64,000 nt of DNA from Xylocopa sonorina (GCF_050948175.1 NW_027490147.1:1-64000); one strand, 5' to 3'. Positions 36,238 through 48,362 are shown, counted from the stretch's first letter. Notes: generated by a model not told the origin, from the letters alone. Made by a program: numbers and translations.

Positions 36238-37491
36238 GACAATAGTAATTATCAAACCCACTGCGCTAGTATTTATTCATTCTGACTTTAATTGTTAAGT
36301 TTGAAATATATATGGAAATATTATAAACTCGAAATTGTCATTGTCTACAAATAAAATTAAAGTCGGAAATATAATCACTATTTTGTCCAGAGTTGTCGAT
36401 TGACACTACGGTAGAAAAAAATACAAACGTACACATATATACATATATATATATTGTATAGACAATATTTAAATTTCGAAACGGCGGGAAGAGACATGCT
36501 AAAACTATAATTGAGCAGGTAGTACTTATTACGTGTAAATAATATACATTACAGTATTCACTATATAAGTAAATTAAAGATTTTTTTATTATTCTTGCTT
36601 GCCTTATAATTATACAGTTAAATATGAAAATAATCATTTGTTTGCAGATTTCTGCAAAATCTCGATAGAAATTCGTATCCATTTCGGCTATCCGTAGCGA
36701 GCTGATGTTCTGAAATTTAAACGTTGGAAATCATATTTTTACATATGTGTCGGTACAACAGACTTTGTACCGGCCACTTGGAAAATCTATTTAAACTATA
36801 TATAATATAACTTAACTGATTCCTTTTTATGCTGTTAGTATATTTATATAAACAATATAAGATAATGGTAATACAAAGATATTTTATCACATATTAATTG
36901 CATTATTTGATTAAAATGATTGAATATATTCCATATATTTCACTTATTATTATGTACTAAATGCTAAATATTTAATATAAAAAAAAAAATACAGCGTGTC
37001 AAGAGAATAGAACCAAAAACTTTTCCTTCCTAAAATATAGACACTTGTTTTTAAACATACTATTGATAGCATGAAAACATCGTTGTAAGATATCAAGAAT
37101 TTTTAAATCTATTCGATAATCGTTGGAACATTGATGCGAAACATGTATTACCATAGAAGAAAATTAGTTATCAGCAATTTCTTTAAATAAGTTTTAAACA
37201 TTCTTATATAAAATTCCTCTATTGTATGCTCAAAAAAATATCTATATTTTGAAAATAAATGAATTTTCATACTTAGTTTATCTCTATATATCCATATATA
37301 AAGAGCAAAATACAGTACAAAAACTTATCCATCTATTTCATTGATACCATATGCATAATAGTTGTTAAATGAACAAAAAAAATGTAGTATGTCACCATTT
37401 AATTAATTATATTCACTGATGTAGCATTCTGTGTATTTAGGTATACTTTAATATTAGCGTTTTTACTTGAAATACTCTATTTGTTTTATTG
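36238..37491. other. Upstream region of the METTL23 cluster
   Basis: Probably holds the METTL23 promoter just right of 36237. A minus-strand frame at 36338-36682 (114 codons, ATG start) is hydrophobic and has no recognised relatives; a missed upstream exon is possible but unsupported. From about 36960 the sequence is AT-rich with no features. Confidence 0.4.
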
Positions 37492-38938
37492 TTAAAAAAA
37501 ACCTACTTCAAATTTAATCGATGTTTTATTAATTATAATTAACAAGCTATTAGTTTTAAAAGAAATAAGGCATTTCGGTGTATTCATTGAACTAGGCAAG
37601 AGGATAGACAGGGTAATATCATGGAAATAATCATGTCGATAATGAATTATACATCCATTCATTATGTGATGCATAATTCCAAACAGCCTAAGCACAGAGG
37701 AATATATCTCTACTATCTCTAGCTGAGGCGAGGAAACATCTCAGTGATCGATTAATGCAATAAACCCAACTGTCTTTTTCATATTGGGGATATATTATAG
37801 ATGTCGCTAAATCAGCTGGGTCCTTAACCGCAGATCCATAATTATTAAAGTATCCCAGGAAATGATTGTTCCTTACGTTCTGTGTTGCTATACTCTTCTT
37901 CGAATTTATGATCATTCCAAATATATTATACACTGTCACGGCCAAGGCATCCAAATCAACAATGACCTTTTCCACCATGCATATATGGCTATCATCTCCA
38001 AAGAATAGTGAATATATGGGCATAGTATCCAAAACGCAATCACACAGTAATATATTAATAACATAGTTAACACAAGTTCCAATAATGTTGGTAAACATAG
38101 AACCTGGTGGTATTCCATGGCTCTTATAGGAACATCTTTCATAGGAATGCCTGATGGGAGTATTAATAAAATAATCAAGTCATTTGAACTTGCATCTTTC
38201 TTCATCCTCGTCGACTTCAACTATATAATCACTGTATTGCTTTTTTGAAAAATCGATTTTCTCAGCGATAACAGAGAATACATCTCTAACCATTCAAGCA
38301 AGAACCAAATTATCAAAGGCTGAGTAATTGATACTAAAGAATTTGCACATACATGGATTAAAATAAGTCGCTCGGGTGGCTTTTCAATTCAACTAGACCA
38401 TATACTCCCGCCTTCATCATTTCCATACCATAAACAGACTCGAGTAAGATTTCTTGCTTCTTCAGCAGACTAGTGATAGGAACAGCAAATCGAGCCTTCA
38501 GACATATCGCAAGCAGTGGATAAGTCCATACAGTACGGACCTTATTTACTCCTGACTTAGAAATATGCGATCTAGCAAATACTGCAGGTCAGGTTTATAG
38601 ATGAAAGGAGTGCATCCATAACATCTCCCTTGTTCATTCCAGGACATTGCGCTATCCATGGCAATTCAGTGCACAATTCAGAGTCGCATTAGGTGTGTCA
38701 AGCGCTGGATAATACAATGGTAATCCAGTCCGAGCACTTTGTCCGTTCTGACAATTTCATAATCCTGTTCTCTTCCTATTTTCAAACATGTATCTAACTA
38801 TCGAATCCTGTCCATGATTAACTAGAGCACAGTATGCCTTAAAAAACACTCCACATTCATTCTTCCAGGATATTTTACAATAGCTATGTTATACTTATTG
38901 TAATGTGAGTTTAAGTGTAATGTTACCTTGGCAATCAT
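37492..38938 (-). pseudogene. Endogenous partitivirus-like RNA polymerase, broken
   Basis: Minus-strand coding remnants of a viral RNA-dependent RNA polymerase in palm order. Motif A with its FD lies at about 38312-38317. Motif B (Gly-Ser...Thr...Asn pattern) lies at about 38066-38107. Motif C (GDD followed by Ser) is at 37991-37999, and a Lys-Ser motif D-like block lies at about 37880. The GDDS form and the FLGY block after it point to the Partitiviridae, two-segment dsRNA viruses with related members in arthropods; the assignment is by eye. Breaks: stops at 38294-38296, 38180-38182 and 37688-37690, a frameshift near 38370-38400 and more upstream at about 38580-38760. The longest clean frame is 37688-38098. 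The span of about 1.45 kb approaches full polymerase length. Upstream the readable frame starts at about 38938, just before the METTL23 duplicate. The leftmost part, 37492-37690, is less sure. No flanking retroelement was recognised. Confidence 0.75.
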
Positions 38939-38995
38939 TTACCCAATAAAAATAACTATTTTGGTCAAAATCTACATTCACTGTAAGCGCTATCT

Positions 38996-39532
38996 ACTTA
39001 ATAAATGAATTATATGATCTTGCATTAACTCTTGTATATTTATATCAGAATCTTTCTTTCTAATGAGAGTGCTACAGTAACAACTATATCTTTGAATAAC
39101 GTAAGTTCATAAAAACAATCAGAGCCAAGAATTAAATCTAATGGACTGATTGAAAATAAATTTAGACAAAAATAATCCCCATGTAATACCAACAATTTGA
39201 ACTTGAGACGAAATACCATTTAACTCACAACTTCTTATGTGCACACGCTGCAAACTTCTAGGAAAGCTAGCAGAATCGCTTAAAATTACAATATCTCCAT
39301 ATTTACTAGCTAAAATTCCAGGAAGAGCGGTACCTGAACCTAATTCTAACACTATCTTTCTCTTCCTCTCTGTAAAAATTATAATTAGCTTGAAGTAACT
39401 GTAACAACAAATATATTATCGATAAAACATTATATTAAGCAAAATGTATTCAATCAATGTTATAAATAATTGTATACTTTCGTTTTTTAATGTAATAATA
39501 GTATAGAGTGTAAATAATAGTTACTTACACAT

Positions 39533-39568
<36 letters not shown>

Positions 39569-39757
39569 GGGAATATATAACCAAAGGGCATATATTATGT
39601 GTACTATATATGTAGGTATACTGATACTCCGAGGAGTGTGCAATAAAAATTAATCGATAACGTATTGTATAATAAAAAAAATATCATTACCTCTGGAATA
39701 TAAATCTCTAACTCTAACTCTCGTTGCACTGTACGTTATCTCGAGTTTGACAAGAGA
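38996..39757 (-). pseudogene. Truncated duplicate of METTL23
   Basis: Near-copy of 35166-36133. The exon 2 part lies at about 39000-39400 and includes the motif I block ELGSGTALPGILASK (readable frame 39119-39352). The intron is at about 39400-39690, and a piece of exon 1 with the GT donor lies at about 39690-39757. Relative to the real gene it lacks about 118 bp near the 3' end (counterpart 35222-35339) and about 75 bp near the start of exon 2 (counterpart about 35630-35705). It also has small indels that shift the frame. Keeping the intron shows DNA-level duplication and not reverse transcription. An expanded AC repeat sits inside. Exon 1 is cut short, so there is no start codon in context. 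Confidence 0.9.
39536..39566. repeat. (AC)n microsatellite
   Basis: About 15 AC units inside the intron of the METTL23 duplicate. The parent intron has only a short ACAC stretch at about 35935-35942, so it grew after the duplication. Confidence 0.95.
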
Positions 39758-40570
39758 AACCATTCAGTAATTTATATAGCATATATGTGCATGCATGGGA
39801 TACGCCATATTTAGTAAAAAAATCAGTAAACATAGGTTGAAAGCTCAACTGTTTTCGGGGTAGAAACTTTTTTTTATGTTAGCATGAGGATTGTTAGCTT
39901 ATTAGCCTGTACAGGTCGCATATGATGTTTACCTTAGTGTTTTTCATAAAATTTCTACGTATACTTTGTATATATATATAACAAATAAGTTAAAAGAATT
40001 ACGTAACTGAATCTAGCGTGTTTTGAAATAATTTGACACAAGTTTGTAAAATTTTACAAGTCTGCGACTTTGTATAAAGATAAAAAGCGTGGATGATTGA
40101 AATGGAGAGCGGTCATGTAGAAAAATTTTGTAACGGAACACATGAAATATCTGTTAATGTCAAGGGATTAGTTGTAAAACAAGCATGTGACGCTATAACA
40201 CGTAGAGATAATCTTTACGTCTGAAAAATGGTTGAGTTTTTAACCTATCGATGACTTGTTGAGTAAGGTCTTTTATGATAAAAAATATTGTTTTGATAAA
40301 TATTGTTTACACGGTTTACTTTGAACACCCTATAATTAATATGCAATATACATATGTAGATATAGTATTATACGTAAACATAGAATTGGAAGAATTTATA
40401 ATAGTCTGGTTATATTTAAAAGATATAGATAAAGAATTTAATGTTATAGTGTAAATAGAAAATGTAGATATTGTGTTGACGAGATGTCAGTTTCAATAAA
40501 TCATGTTATTTCGATCGTTTTAGATAGTCGACATAGAATGAATGCTCTGTGTTAGTCGTTTTGATTAAAG
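39758..40570. other. Region upstream of SIRT7
   Basis: AT-rich, no gene. It should contain the SIRT7 promoter and 5' UTR directly before 40571, but no distinctive element stands out. Confidence 0.5.
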
Positions 40571-42539
40571 ATGGAGGAGGCTGGTAATGAAAAGTTTGTG
40601 TCAAGGAGACGTTCTGCAACTCTTAAAGCTTTTAAAGTTAAAGACGAGCGAGTAGCAACTTTTAAAAAAGTATGTACACAATTCTTAATGTGTATTCTAT
40701 ATTTAATTATAATTAATAGACAGTAAGTTTGATATATTGAAACCTTTGATGTATTTCCCGGCATTATCTTTACAGACGATTATGATAGTGTTATACATTT
40801 TTGTACTTTTTAGGTAGCAGCAATTCTACAAAAATCTGAAATAGACCGAACTGCAGAAGAAACTGGAATACTTGTATCTTGTAGTGATGTAGTAAAAGAG
40901 GTTAATTTAAGGTATAGCCATTTTGAAAAATCATTGATTGTTGTGTGTATATTGTGTATAAAGTTATATTATTTCTTCTGTTTTTTATGCGCGGTAATAT
41001 GATTTATGCGCTTTTGTGAATTTTATTATCGTTACTACTACCATTACTATATTAATCTGTTAGACAAGAGAAAAGACATAGAGTAAAAGCAAGATTAGAA
41101 GAAGTGGAAGATGCACCAGAAATTTTAGAGGAAAAATGTATAAGATTAGCTGCAGCAATTAGCAGAGCAACATCGCTTGCTATTTATACTGGTGCTGGTA
41201 TCAGTACAGCTGCTTCTATCCCTGATTACAGAGGAACAAATGGTGTATGGACTCGTTTACAGCAGGGGAAAGACATTGGGTAATATAACAGTTGAAGTAA
41301 TTTGATTGAAATATAGTTAAGTGAAATAAGCACATTTTTTAAACATTAATTTACTTACTACTAAATAATAGTAAGCTTACTACATTAATTTGCAGAAATC
41401 ATGATCTTAGCCAAGCAGAACCAACGTTAACACATATGGCACTTTACGCTTTATATAAGGCAAGAGTTTTGAAGCATATAGTTTCTCAGAATTGTGACGG
41501 ACTTCATTTACGTAGTGGAATACCTCGTACACTTTTATCTGAAGTTCATGGCAATATGTATCTAGAAGTTTGTAGAGCGTGTAAACCATACAGGGAATAT
41601 TGGAGATTATTTGATGTTACCGAGAAAACAGCTCGGTATTCTCATGGTACCGGAAGATTATGCCATAGATGTAATTCTGTTTTACAAGATTCAATTGTTC
41701 ATTTTGGTGAAAGAGGCAATCTTCCTTGGCCAATTAATTGGAACGGCGCGACAAGAGCAGCTAAACAAGCAGATGTCATATTATGTTTAGGTTCTAGTTT
41801 AAAAGTGTTGAAGAAATACCCATGGTTATGGCAAATGGATAGGCCGATTCATAAGCGTCCATCGTTATATATTGTAAACTTACAGTGGACTCCAAAAGAT
41901 GAAAATGCAGTTTTAAAAATAAATGGAAAGTGCGACGAAGTTATGAAAAGGGTTATGGCTCACCTAGGATTGGAAATTCCACAGTATAATCGTGCTAAAG
42001 ATCCTATTTTTTTTCATGCTCTACATCTTAGGAGTAATGAACAGCATACAACAAGTCAACCTTGCTTAGAAGAACCAGCTGATGTTACTCATAATGAATT
42101 AAATCAAATCAGTGATAACTTTCACGAAGATATTCTATCACAAATTAAAGAAAAAGATTGTATTTCACCTAAAAAAGTAACCGAACCGATATCTGCATAT
42201 TCGGCACCATTTTTTACTGCATTACCATTTTTATCTATGGGATTACCATTCCCACCAATGTACATGTGTCCTCAGTTAACACCACTTTTTTATTATCCAT
42301 TTGTTCAAGTACCAAATATGACTTTGGACATGCCAAAACCTAAGCCAACTTGTATTTTTTGTATGGAAAATGAAGGCTCGCTTGTTTGTCTCTATTACCA
42401 ACGGGATATAGATAATTCTACCTTAATGGGATCTGAAAGTAAGCAAATAAAAGATACAAAGACGTTGGTAAGAATTACTCCCAAAAATCCAGGGTGGTTT
42501 GGTAAAGGGTATCGTAAAGGCATGAAAAAGAAACGGTAG
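40571..42539 (+). CDS. Sirt7: NAD-dependent protein deacylase sirtuin-7
   Basis: Four coding exons: 40571-40669, 40814-40911, 41064-41279, 41396-42539. All introns are GT-AG and phases agree, giving 518 aa. The sirtuin core runs from about residue 88 to 330. It has the NAD-binding GAGIS at 109-113, PDYRG a little after, the QNCDGLH block at 169-175 and the catalytic His189 in SEVHGN. Zinc ligands are C197, C200, C227 and C230. LCLGSSLKV follows. The short zinc loop and the WPINW block are typical of class IV sirtuins, and the SIRT7 assignment follows from overall similarity. The N terminus is basic; the tail beyond about 340 is low in similarity and ends in a Lys/Arg-rich stretch, fitting nuclear or nucleolar location. 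Known role: deacetylation of H3K18 and control of rRNA gene transcription. Confidence 0.93.
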
Positions 42540-42739
42540 CATTTACTGTTTTCAGTGCGGTATATAATCTTCCCTTTTTATGTTATACACCATGAACACA
42601 TAACGTATAGTATATAACATTATACGTAAATATTTGATGCCTCTACATTATGGGATCCATATGCATAGTCTAGAGATATGAAACAACTTACTTCCAGTCT
42701 CCAAAAATTTAAGAATTTTAAATAAGAGTATTTGAAATT

Positions 42740-42745
42740 AATAAA
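42740..42745 (+). terminator. Possible polyadenylation signal of SIRT7
   Basis: First AATAAA after the SIRT7 stop, about 200 bp downstream. A later one lies near 43391, beyond the triplet microsatellite, so a longer 3' UTR form could carry that repeat. Confidence 0.4.
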
Positions 42746-43062
42746 TTTTTATCTAACCATTCTATTTTCTCCAATTTGGTAGACACATGATTATTTAATT
42801 CTAAAGTTAAGTTTTAGAAGTAGTTCAGTAATATGTGTTTGAATATTTATGTAAGTTTAATTTAAAACCCATCGATTTGTCAATTTTATTATTAATAGTT
42901 TTTTTACACAAAGTGCTGGATTCAAAGTTTTTTACTATTGTACAGGCCAAATGTATTGTGATTTGTAGTTGTAATCTTTTCTTTAAAGTATTGTGCGCGC
43001 GAATCATGAAAATTGTTCATAACCAAAGTGATAATTTTTGTTTCTCTCTTTTACTTTTATTA

Positions 43063-43213
43063 TTAATGTTATTATTACTACTACTACTGCTACTACTACT
43101 ATTATTACTACTGCTAGTACTACCACTACTACTACTACCACTACCACTACCACTACCACTATTACTACTACTACTACTACTACTTATTATTATTATTATT
43201 ATTATTATTATTT
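43063..43213 (+). repeat. Compound triplet microsatellite (ACT/ATT/ACC)
   Basis: About 150 bp of trinucleotide repeats that switch between ACT, ATT, GCT and ACC units. All three frames are therefore open over it, and apparent poly-Leu, poly-Thr or poly-Tyr translations are artefacts. It lies 0.5 kb downstream of SIRT7. Confidence 0.95.
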
Positions 43214-45239
43214 GTACTTTATATTTGTACAGTTAAATGTATTATAATTTTAAAAAAATAGAATGTGTGCATAGTAGTAGTATATGTGTAATACTTGTTG
43301 CATTGTTTTATCATATTGATTTATCATTCCAGTTTTATGAATTTAACAGTACAGCAAAATTAATTCTACTCGTATTAAAGGACTGTTCGTAATAAATATT
43401 GAATTACATTAGCTTTTCTCTTGTATTGATCAGTAATGAAATAAACAAAACAAAATTTTGTATAAAAAATCTTCGTTCCTTTGTTTCCAGAAAGTATTAA
43501 ACGATGTTAAAACAACAAATGCGATTGGGTAAGGAATGAAAATTGGATTAAGTTCCGATATTTGGACGATTAATAGAGTTTCAAAAACTAAAATTTCACC
43601 TCTAAATGTTTAAGAGTTTTCTATATTAATAAAAAATTTTCAATATTATACATTGAACTTATTTATCGAGTATATTACATAAAATCGGTTATAAATGATT
43701 ATTTATTAAAACAAATTGTGTGCTGAAAGTTACAATATATCGCTTTATTAACATAAGGTGCAAATTAAATTTAGTACCACAGTAGTACTTAAAATGAGAT
43801 GAAAAATGCATGATATATCAATTAAAAGGTTATTTTTCAAAAATTTCAAGGGTTATGGTGTTTACCCTGATTGCTGAAAATATAATTTTCAAAACATTCA
43901 TAACAAAGTGACTAGCACTATTATATTATAATAAATTCTGCATATGAGTGTACGTCTGTAACTGCTGATGTGTCAACATTAGTTGGCCGTCATATAAGAA
44001 GTTAAGAAACTAGAAAGAAATGAATGGCTATATAAGTTGTAGGCGTATATTTTGTTCGCTTGCTTAGAACCAACCGTTTTTGCAGATGGTCTTCATCGGT
44101 ACCGATATTTCTTACAGGTACATCTTTGTTCTCCTTTTCGTAGGAAATTAGTAGTTGCGAATGTTGGATTACGTTATATGCAACACAACATTTCTTACAA
44201 TATCGTATATGTTACTGTATGTAAGATTTTAAGCTCGTTCAAACCTTGTTGCGAACAAGGGATAAGCCATAACGTAATCAGCCAGCAATATTGATATGTT
44301 TACTTTCACAAACACAGTTATAGTCACACATTTTCTTATATGTGTTTAAACATTTTAACTTTCTACAACATATCGAAATACCATCGAAATTGGAGGGAAG
44401 ATGTTTGTTCTATAGTTTTACTAAAATTGGCATTTATACAGATACAAGTTCTATTGGATTGAAAGTAATATGCAAGAAATATGAGGTAACGGGCTGCGTT
44501 TTCCCACTGCATTGTTCCCCCTCTGGTGTGTCCTTTAGCGTGCTGCGAGGTGATCTTAGCTGTGCCACGATTTTAATATTTGAATTTAAAGAGGAAATTT
44601 TTGTTTTAGTGTTGGTGTTACACTTCAAATAGCTTTATATAAAACTTAAATAAAAATAAATATCTACATACATAGAACTATTTTATTGTATTTTTATCTA
44701 ATAAAAACATATAGGTATTATTGTAATCTACGTATTTGCAAACTTTTACTTATGGTATGTTCGCGGAATTATCGGAAAACCGCTGATGTGCCGTGGAAGA
44801 TGAAAGGTTATGGAACACTGGTTTAGGTTAACACGAACAGCCTAAGAAGGCATTCTTGTACGAACCCTCGTGGTGAAGACAAACATAGTAAAATAATTTT
44901 AACTGCGCGTCCCCGCGTACGGTTTATTCAATCAGTAATTGTACTCCGTCAAACTGACCGTTTTACTCGACGACCAATAACTTACCAATTAAGTTCAATT
45001 GTCTATATTCAAGTCTTATTTTATACTATGTACAATCTTTAATGATTTAAGGTGTGAATGATGCGTTGACTGAATGTGTTTTGAAATTAATGAGAAAGCG
45101 AAGACATACTTAATTACATATATTCGGTTGGAGTTGTCGGGAGTGGTTGAGCTGTTGGGAGTGGTAATTGTGATCCGGCAAGAATTTTAGTCTGAGAGTG
45201 TGTTGAGATAATGGAATGGAAGGTGTCTATGTAGTGCAC
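43214..45239. other. Gene-free stretch after SIRT7
   Basis: AT-rich to 44.7 kb with short frames (44052-44294, 44342-44632) that have no relatives. From about 44760 to 45100 the sequence is GC-richer and may be the edge of a repeat that continues into the island at 45240. No RNA genes seen. Confidence 0.4.
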
Positions 45240-45680
45240 CAGAGGCCATGACTCGGCGTTTGTCGGATCATGGTATCGGATCTGACGCATTTGGGGCTCC
45301 CAGTCCGTCCGGGCCACGCCTGGCCCGAGGCGTCGACGGCATCCGTGCGGGATGGACTACCTTCGGTGGTCGTATCCCATGTATTTGTACGGGTGTCGTC
45401 CGGGGGACGCGGTCGGTGCGTTTGGGGAAACGTATCAACCATTGGACGCGTTGGATGCGTGACCCAGTCATCACTTATTCCGCGGACGGAGCAGTGTGTA
45501 TCGTCGACCACACTCCCTTCCGGGAAGGGGGTCTTCTCAGACACCATAGCCCGGTCTCCTCCCAGCAGCGCCGAGGATGGTCACCGTGGGGTTTTAGCCG
45601 GTAAGAGTCCGGCATATCCCCGGAACTTCCCCAGCTTCTCCAGCTCCGGAGGACCCATGAGGATTTTCCTACGTTAAACA
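45240..45680. other. GC-rich island, likely mobile-element fragment
   Basis: About 440 bp of strongly GC-rich sequence in otherwise AT-rich DNA, open in several frames on both strands (for example plus 45270-45677, 135 codons, ending in a Pro/Ser-rich tail with AGKSPAYPRNFPSF). GC-rich DNA is open by chance in many frames, so no single product is supported. The composition resembles GC-rich LINE pieces seen in hymenopteran genomes, but I cannot assign a clade. Confidence 0.4.
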
Positions 45681-46054
45681 AAAAAATGTGTCTATGTAGT
45701 CGCAGTCTGTTTGGTACCATCTAAATTTGGCACACAGATGGTAGAAAAAACTAAAGGCGTTTCTGAAACATAGTAGTCACCTCGATCGATGCATAAATCT
45801 TGACATGACGAAATATGGGGTGAGCATTGAAGTTAATAATTTCGAGAACCGAACACTAATCCCGTTACAATTCCCTTGTTACTTTTGACATCTTACGATA
45901 GGTCAAAAATATAATGCCACCGATACTATTTTATAATCGCAGTAATATCCTATGTTCGCTTGCACAGTGTAACAATTGAAAGTAAGTTTTAACAACATTC
46001 GCCCTACCGTCATTGTCACATGTCAGCACATAGTCATCATCAATTTGTTCAATG

Positions 46055-46330
46055 TTTTTTTTTTATAACGTTTATTTTGTTAATAAATAAAAAAATATTT
46101 ACAAACAGCACAAAGTGTATGTAAATGAAAGTCCGTTCCTACGTTACGGAGCCCTAACTGGCGATTAAGGAGCAGGTTCACGGTAGTCCTCGATGTTTGT
46201 GTTGGCGCCACCTCCTTTCAAGGACAGAGCTCTGGGCCTGAAGACCATCGAAAAGAGGTTGACGAGACACCTTCGAAGGGCTCAAGAATTTTGAAGGGTA
46301 ATTCAGATAGGGATCTCGTGACGACTAGAA
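46055..46330 (-). mobile_element. Poly(A)-tailed retrocopy fragment
   Basis: Read on the minus strand, a GC-richer segment (about 46330 to 46130) runs into AT-rich sequence with AATAAA at 46076-46071 and then ten A at 46064-46055. A signal followed by a genomic A run is the mark of a reverse-transcribed 3' end, either LINE or processed gene. No parent gene was recognised and no target-site duplication was found. A TA microsatellite borders the right side at about 46370-46392. Confidence 0.45.
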
Positions 46331-46816
46331 AATGAAAACTCTTTATGGAATCACGATTCTATATAATAATTATATATATATATATATATATGGTAACTCA
46401 CAATGGTAACAATAACTTTATCTTATCACTCTTGGCGATTGACTACTAATATAAATATTTTTCTTTTAAATATGTATAACAAAGTACGGTACATTATACA
46501 TTTATCTTTGGTTTATTTTTTCTGGTTTTATTTAATAGTGAAAGGACGAAGAAGAAGGAGAAAAGAAAAAAGAGAAAATGCTATTTAATTATATGCATAC
46601 AGTGTAAATCGTATAACTTACGCATCTCAAATAACTTTTAAACTATGCGTCTATTTAAAAAAATGATTAAATACTATTCTTAAAGCTTATGGTTGTTATC
46701 TGCCTGAATATACTTTAAGACACGTTCTGTCGGAAATTCATGAATTTTCCATTGTATTCACTGAAATATTAGACCATTCTGAATGGAAAGAAATAAAATT
46801 ATAAAATTTAGTTTTA

Positions 46817-46999
46817 TTAATGATTTATAAGAGATGATTTTCGTTGCCGCACCATAAACTCTGTACATTTGAAAGTAGAATGATAAAACTTTAGGAGTTC
46901 ATAAACAAGCGTGCACCACTTCTTTAAATGCATACCCGTAGCAATGTCAATAACCCAAAGAGCTGTAATTTTATCTAATTTTGAAATAATGTACGTCAA
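46817..46999 (-). mobile_element. Possible LINE reverse-transcriptase scrap
   Basis: Weak resemblance to the part of LINE reverse transcriptase around the first Asp box, with VIDIA... then LVYELLKF, compare F/LDIEKAFD...LIYKLLKF. Its order relative to 47261-47460 is wrong for one element on this strand, so it would be a separate or rearranged copy. Confidence 0.25.
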
Positions 47000-47544
47000 A
47001 GTTGGATTTATTACCTGCTACGGTCATGTTGGGCCACGCGTTGTCACTCGAGAGTGCAATCGGTATCCTCGAAAGATCACTAGTAAAGTTTAACATTCTT
47101 TAAGTCTAGACACCGTTCCACACTCCTATATCGAGGCATTATAAGTCGATGTTGCCTCGAGCAGAATAGAATTTCAAACGTTTAGTATAAAGTTTTACAC
47201 AACTATAAACAGTGACTCCGAGAAAGTAATTAAACAAAGATAGAAACTCGGTTCAACATTTTAACATTCATTAAACAATTCAAACAAAGTGAAATCAGTG
47301 TGCCATACCAAATACGGAAACACGTATGCGACATTTGTTTCAGCGTTTAGGTTGTTGCAATAGAATAATCGTTGAAAGCTGACAAATATTTTCCGCGCTT
47401 TTTCTATTTGTACGTTAATGTGGTCGAAGAAGTTTAATTCGTAATCCATGTATATCCCTAGCTACCTCATTATCTTTTCATTTTATAGTTTTGTTTTGTG
47501 TGCGTGCGTGTGTGTATGTCCAAGTTAGGATCCAAAATTTGACA

Positions 47545-48362
47545 TACATTAAGTGAAAAAAGTATTTGTAGATCCACTTTTTGTGTAATCATAAAAACTG
47601 TTTCCATTAATAGTTTACTATGTACAGGTATCATTAAGAAAAAGTAAGAAAAAAATATAATGTAAAGCTTGTCATTGTCTATGCGAAACTTTATTCCATA
47701 TATATATACATTATATATACATATATATATAATCGATGATTTTAGACCTCTCTGAAAAACAAAGGGTACCCAGCAGTACCCTGGGTACCCTAAAGGGCAC
47801 CCTCATCCTTAATACATATGCATTCATGTGCATCTCCTTGGCTTTAATAATAGCTTCTAGGTTATTACCAGTTATTATCAGTTTCTGGGTTATTTTTTTT
47901 AATATTTTTCGCCTACTCTTTGCTATAGAACTTGTTAATTATCTTTCCTTCTCTTACTTCTCTCCGCAATAAATGCCATTGCTTTTTCTACTCGATCAAT
48001 ATTGGCATAAATATTTCTAACAGTTTTACTGTCTTTCTATCCTGAAGTTGTCAGGATATCATTGCATAAAGTTCGAGCACTTGCAAATCAATTATTTGTT
48101 GCCTCCGTAGGAGTAAGAATCTCTAACCGTTTCTATGCCTTCGACCGATCTGATCGTGACCTATTTTCGACAGTTTTTCTTTCCCCATACTTTTTAACAA
48201 TATATTATACATATATGTAGCCATTGTAAAATTTAAACTGAAACTTTTACTAATTTTTCTATAGCTATCTCCACGTTCTCGAAGAAAAATTACTTCATTA
48301 CGTAGAGATACTGGTATGTCATTACTCTTATTGGCATTCTTTTTTTTTATACGAAATTTCAA
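47545..48362 (-). mobile_element. Degenerate Tc1-like element inside the LINE
   Basis: A minus-strand frame at 48362-48123 encodes an N-terminal helix-turn-helix of Tc1 type: RNEVIFLRERGDSYRKISKSF resembles the family's GL...GKSYRKIAE pattern. Coding-like but stop-filled sequence continues to about 47950. A TIR-like end (TACATTAAGTGAAAAAAGTATTTG) lies at 47545-47568. I did not find its partner near 48.4 kb. The catalytic DDE part is unrecognisable. Confidence 0.55.
47764..47790. repeat. Perfect 10-bp palindrome pair
   Basis: GGGTACCCAG and its exact complement CTGGGTACCC are separated by seven bases, forming a strong small hairpin inside the Tc1-like remnant. Further GGGCACCC copies follow closely. 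Confidence 0.9.

Noticed and set aside
36338..36682. 114-codon minus-strand frame upstream of METTL23
   Set aside because: Hydrophobic, AT-driven composition, no family resemblance and no acceptor or donor linking it to METTL23; kept only as a remark.
39119..39352. A second functional METTL23 gene
   Set aside because: Exon 1 is truncated, parts of exon 2 are deleted and the frame shifts after the methyltransferase motif region, so it is a pseudogene.
43063..43213. CRISPR-like regular repeats
   Set aside because: Simple microsatellite in a eukaryotic genome, with no unique spacers.
43038..43247. Open frames encoding poly-Leu, poly-Thr and poly-Tyr
   Set aside because: They are translations of a compound triplet microsatellite, open in every frame by construction.
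45248..45720. Several overlapping frames of 68-135 codons on both strands
   Set aside because: GC-rich DNA lacks stop codons by chance, and no single frame stands out; reported as one composition feature instead.
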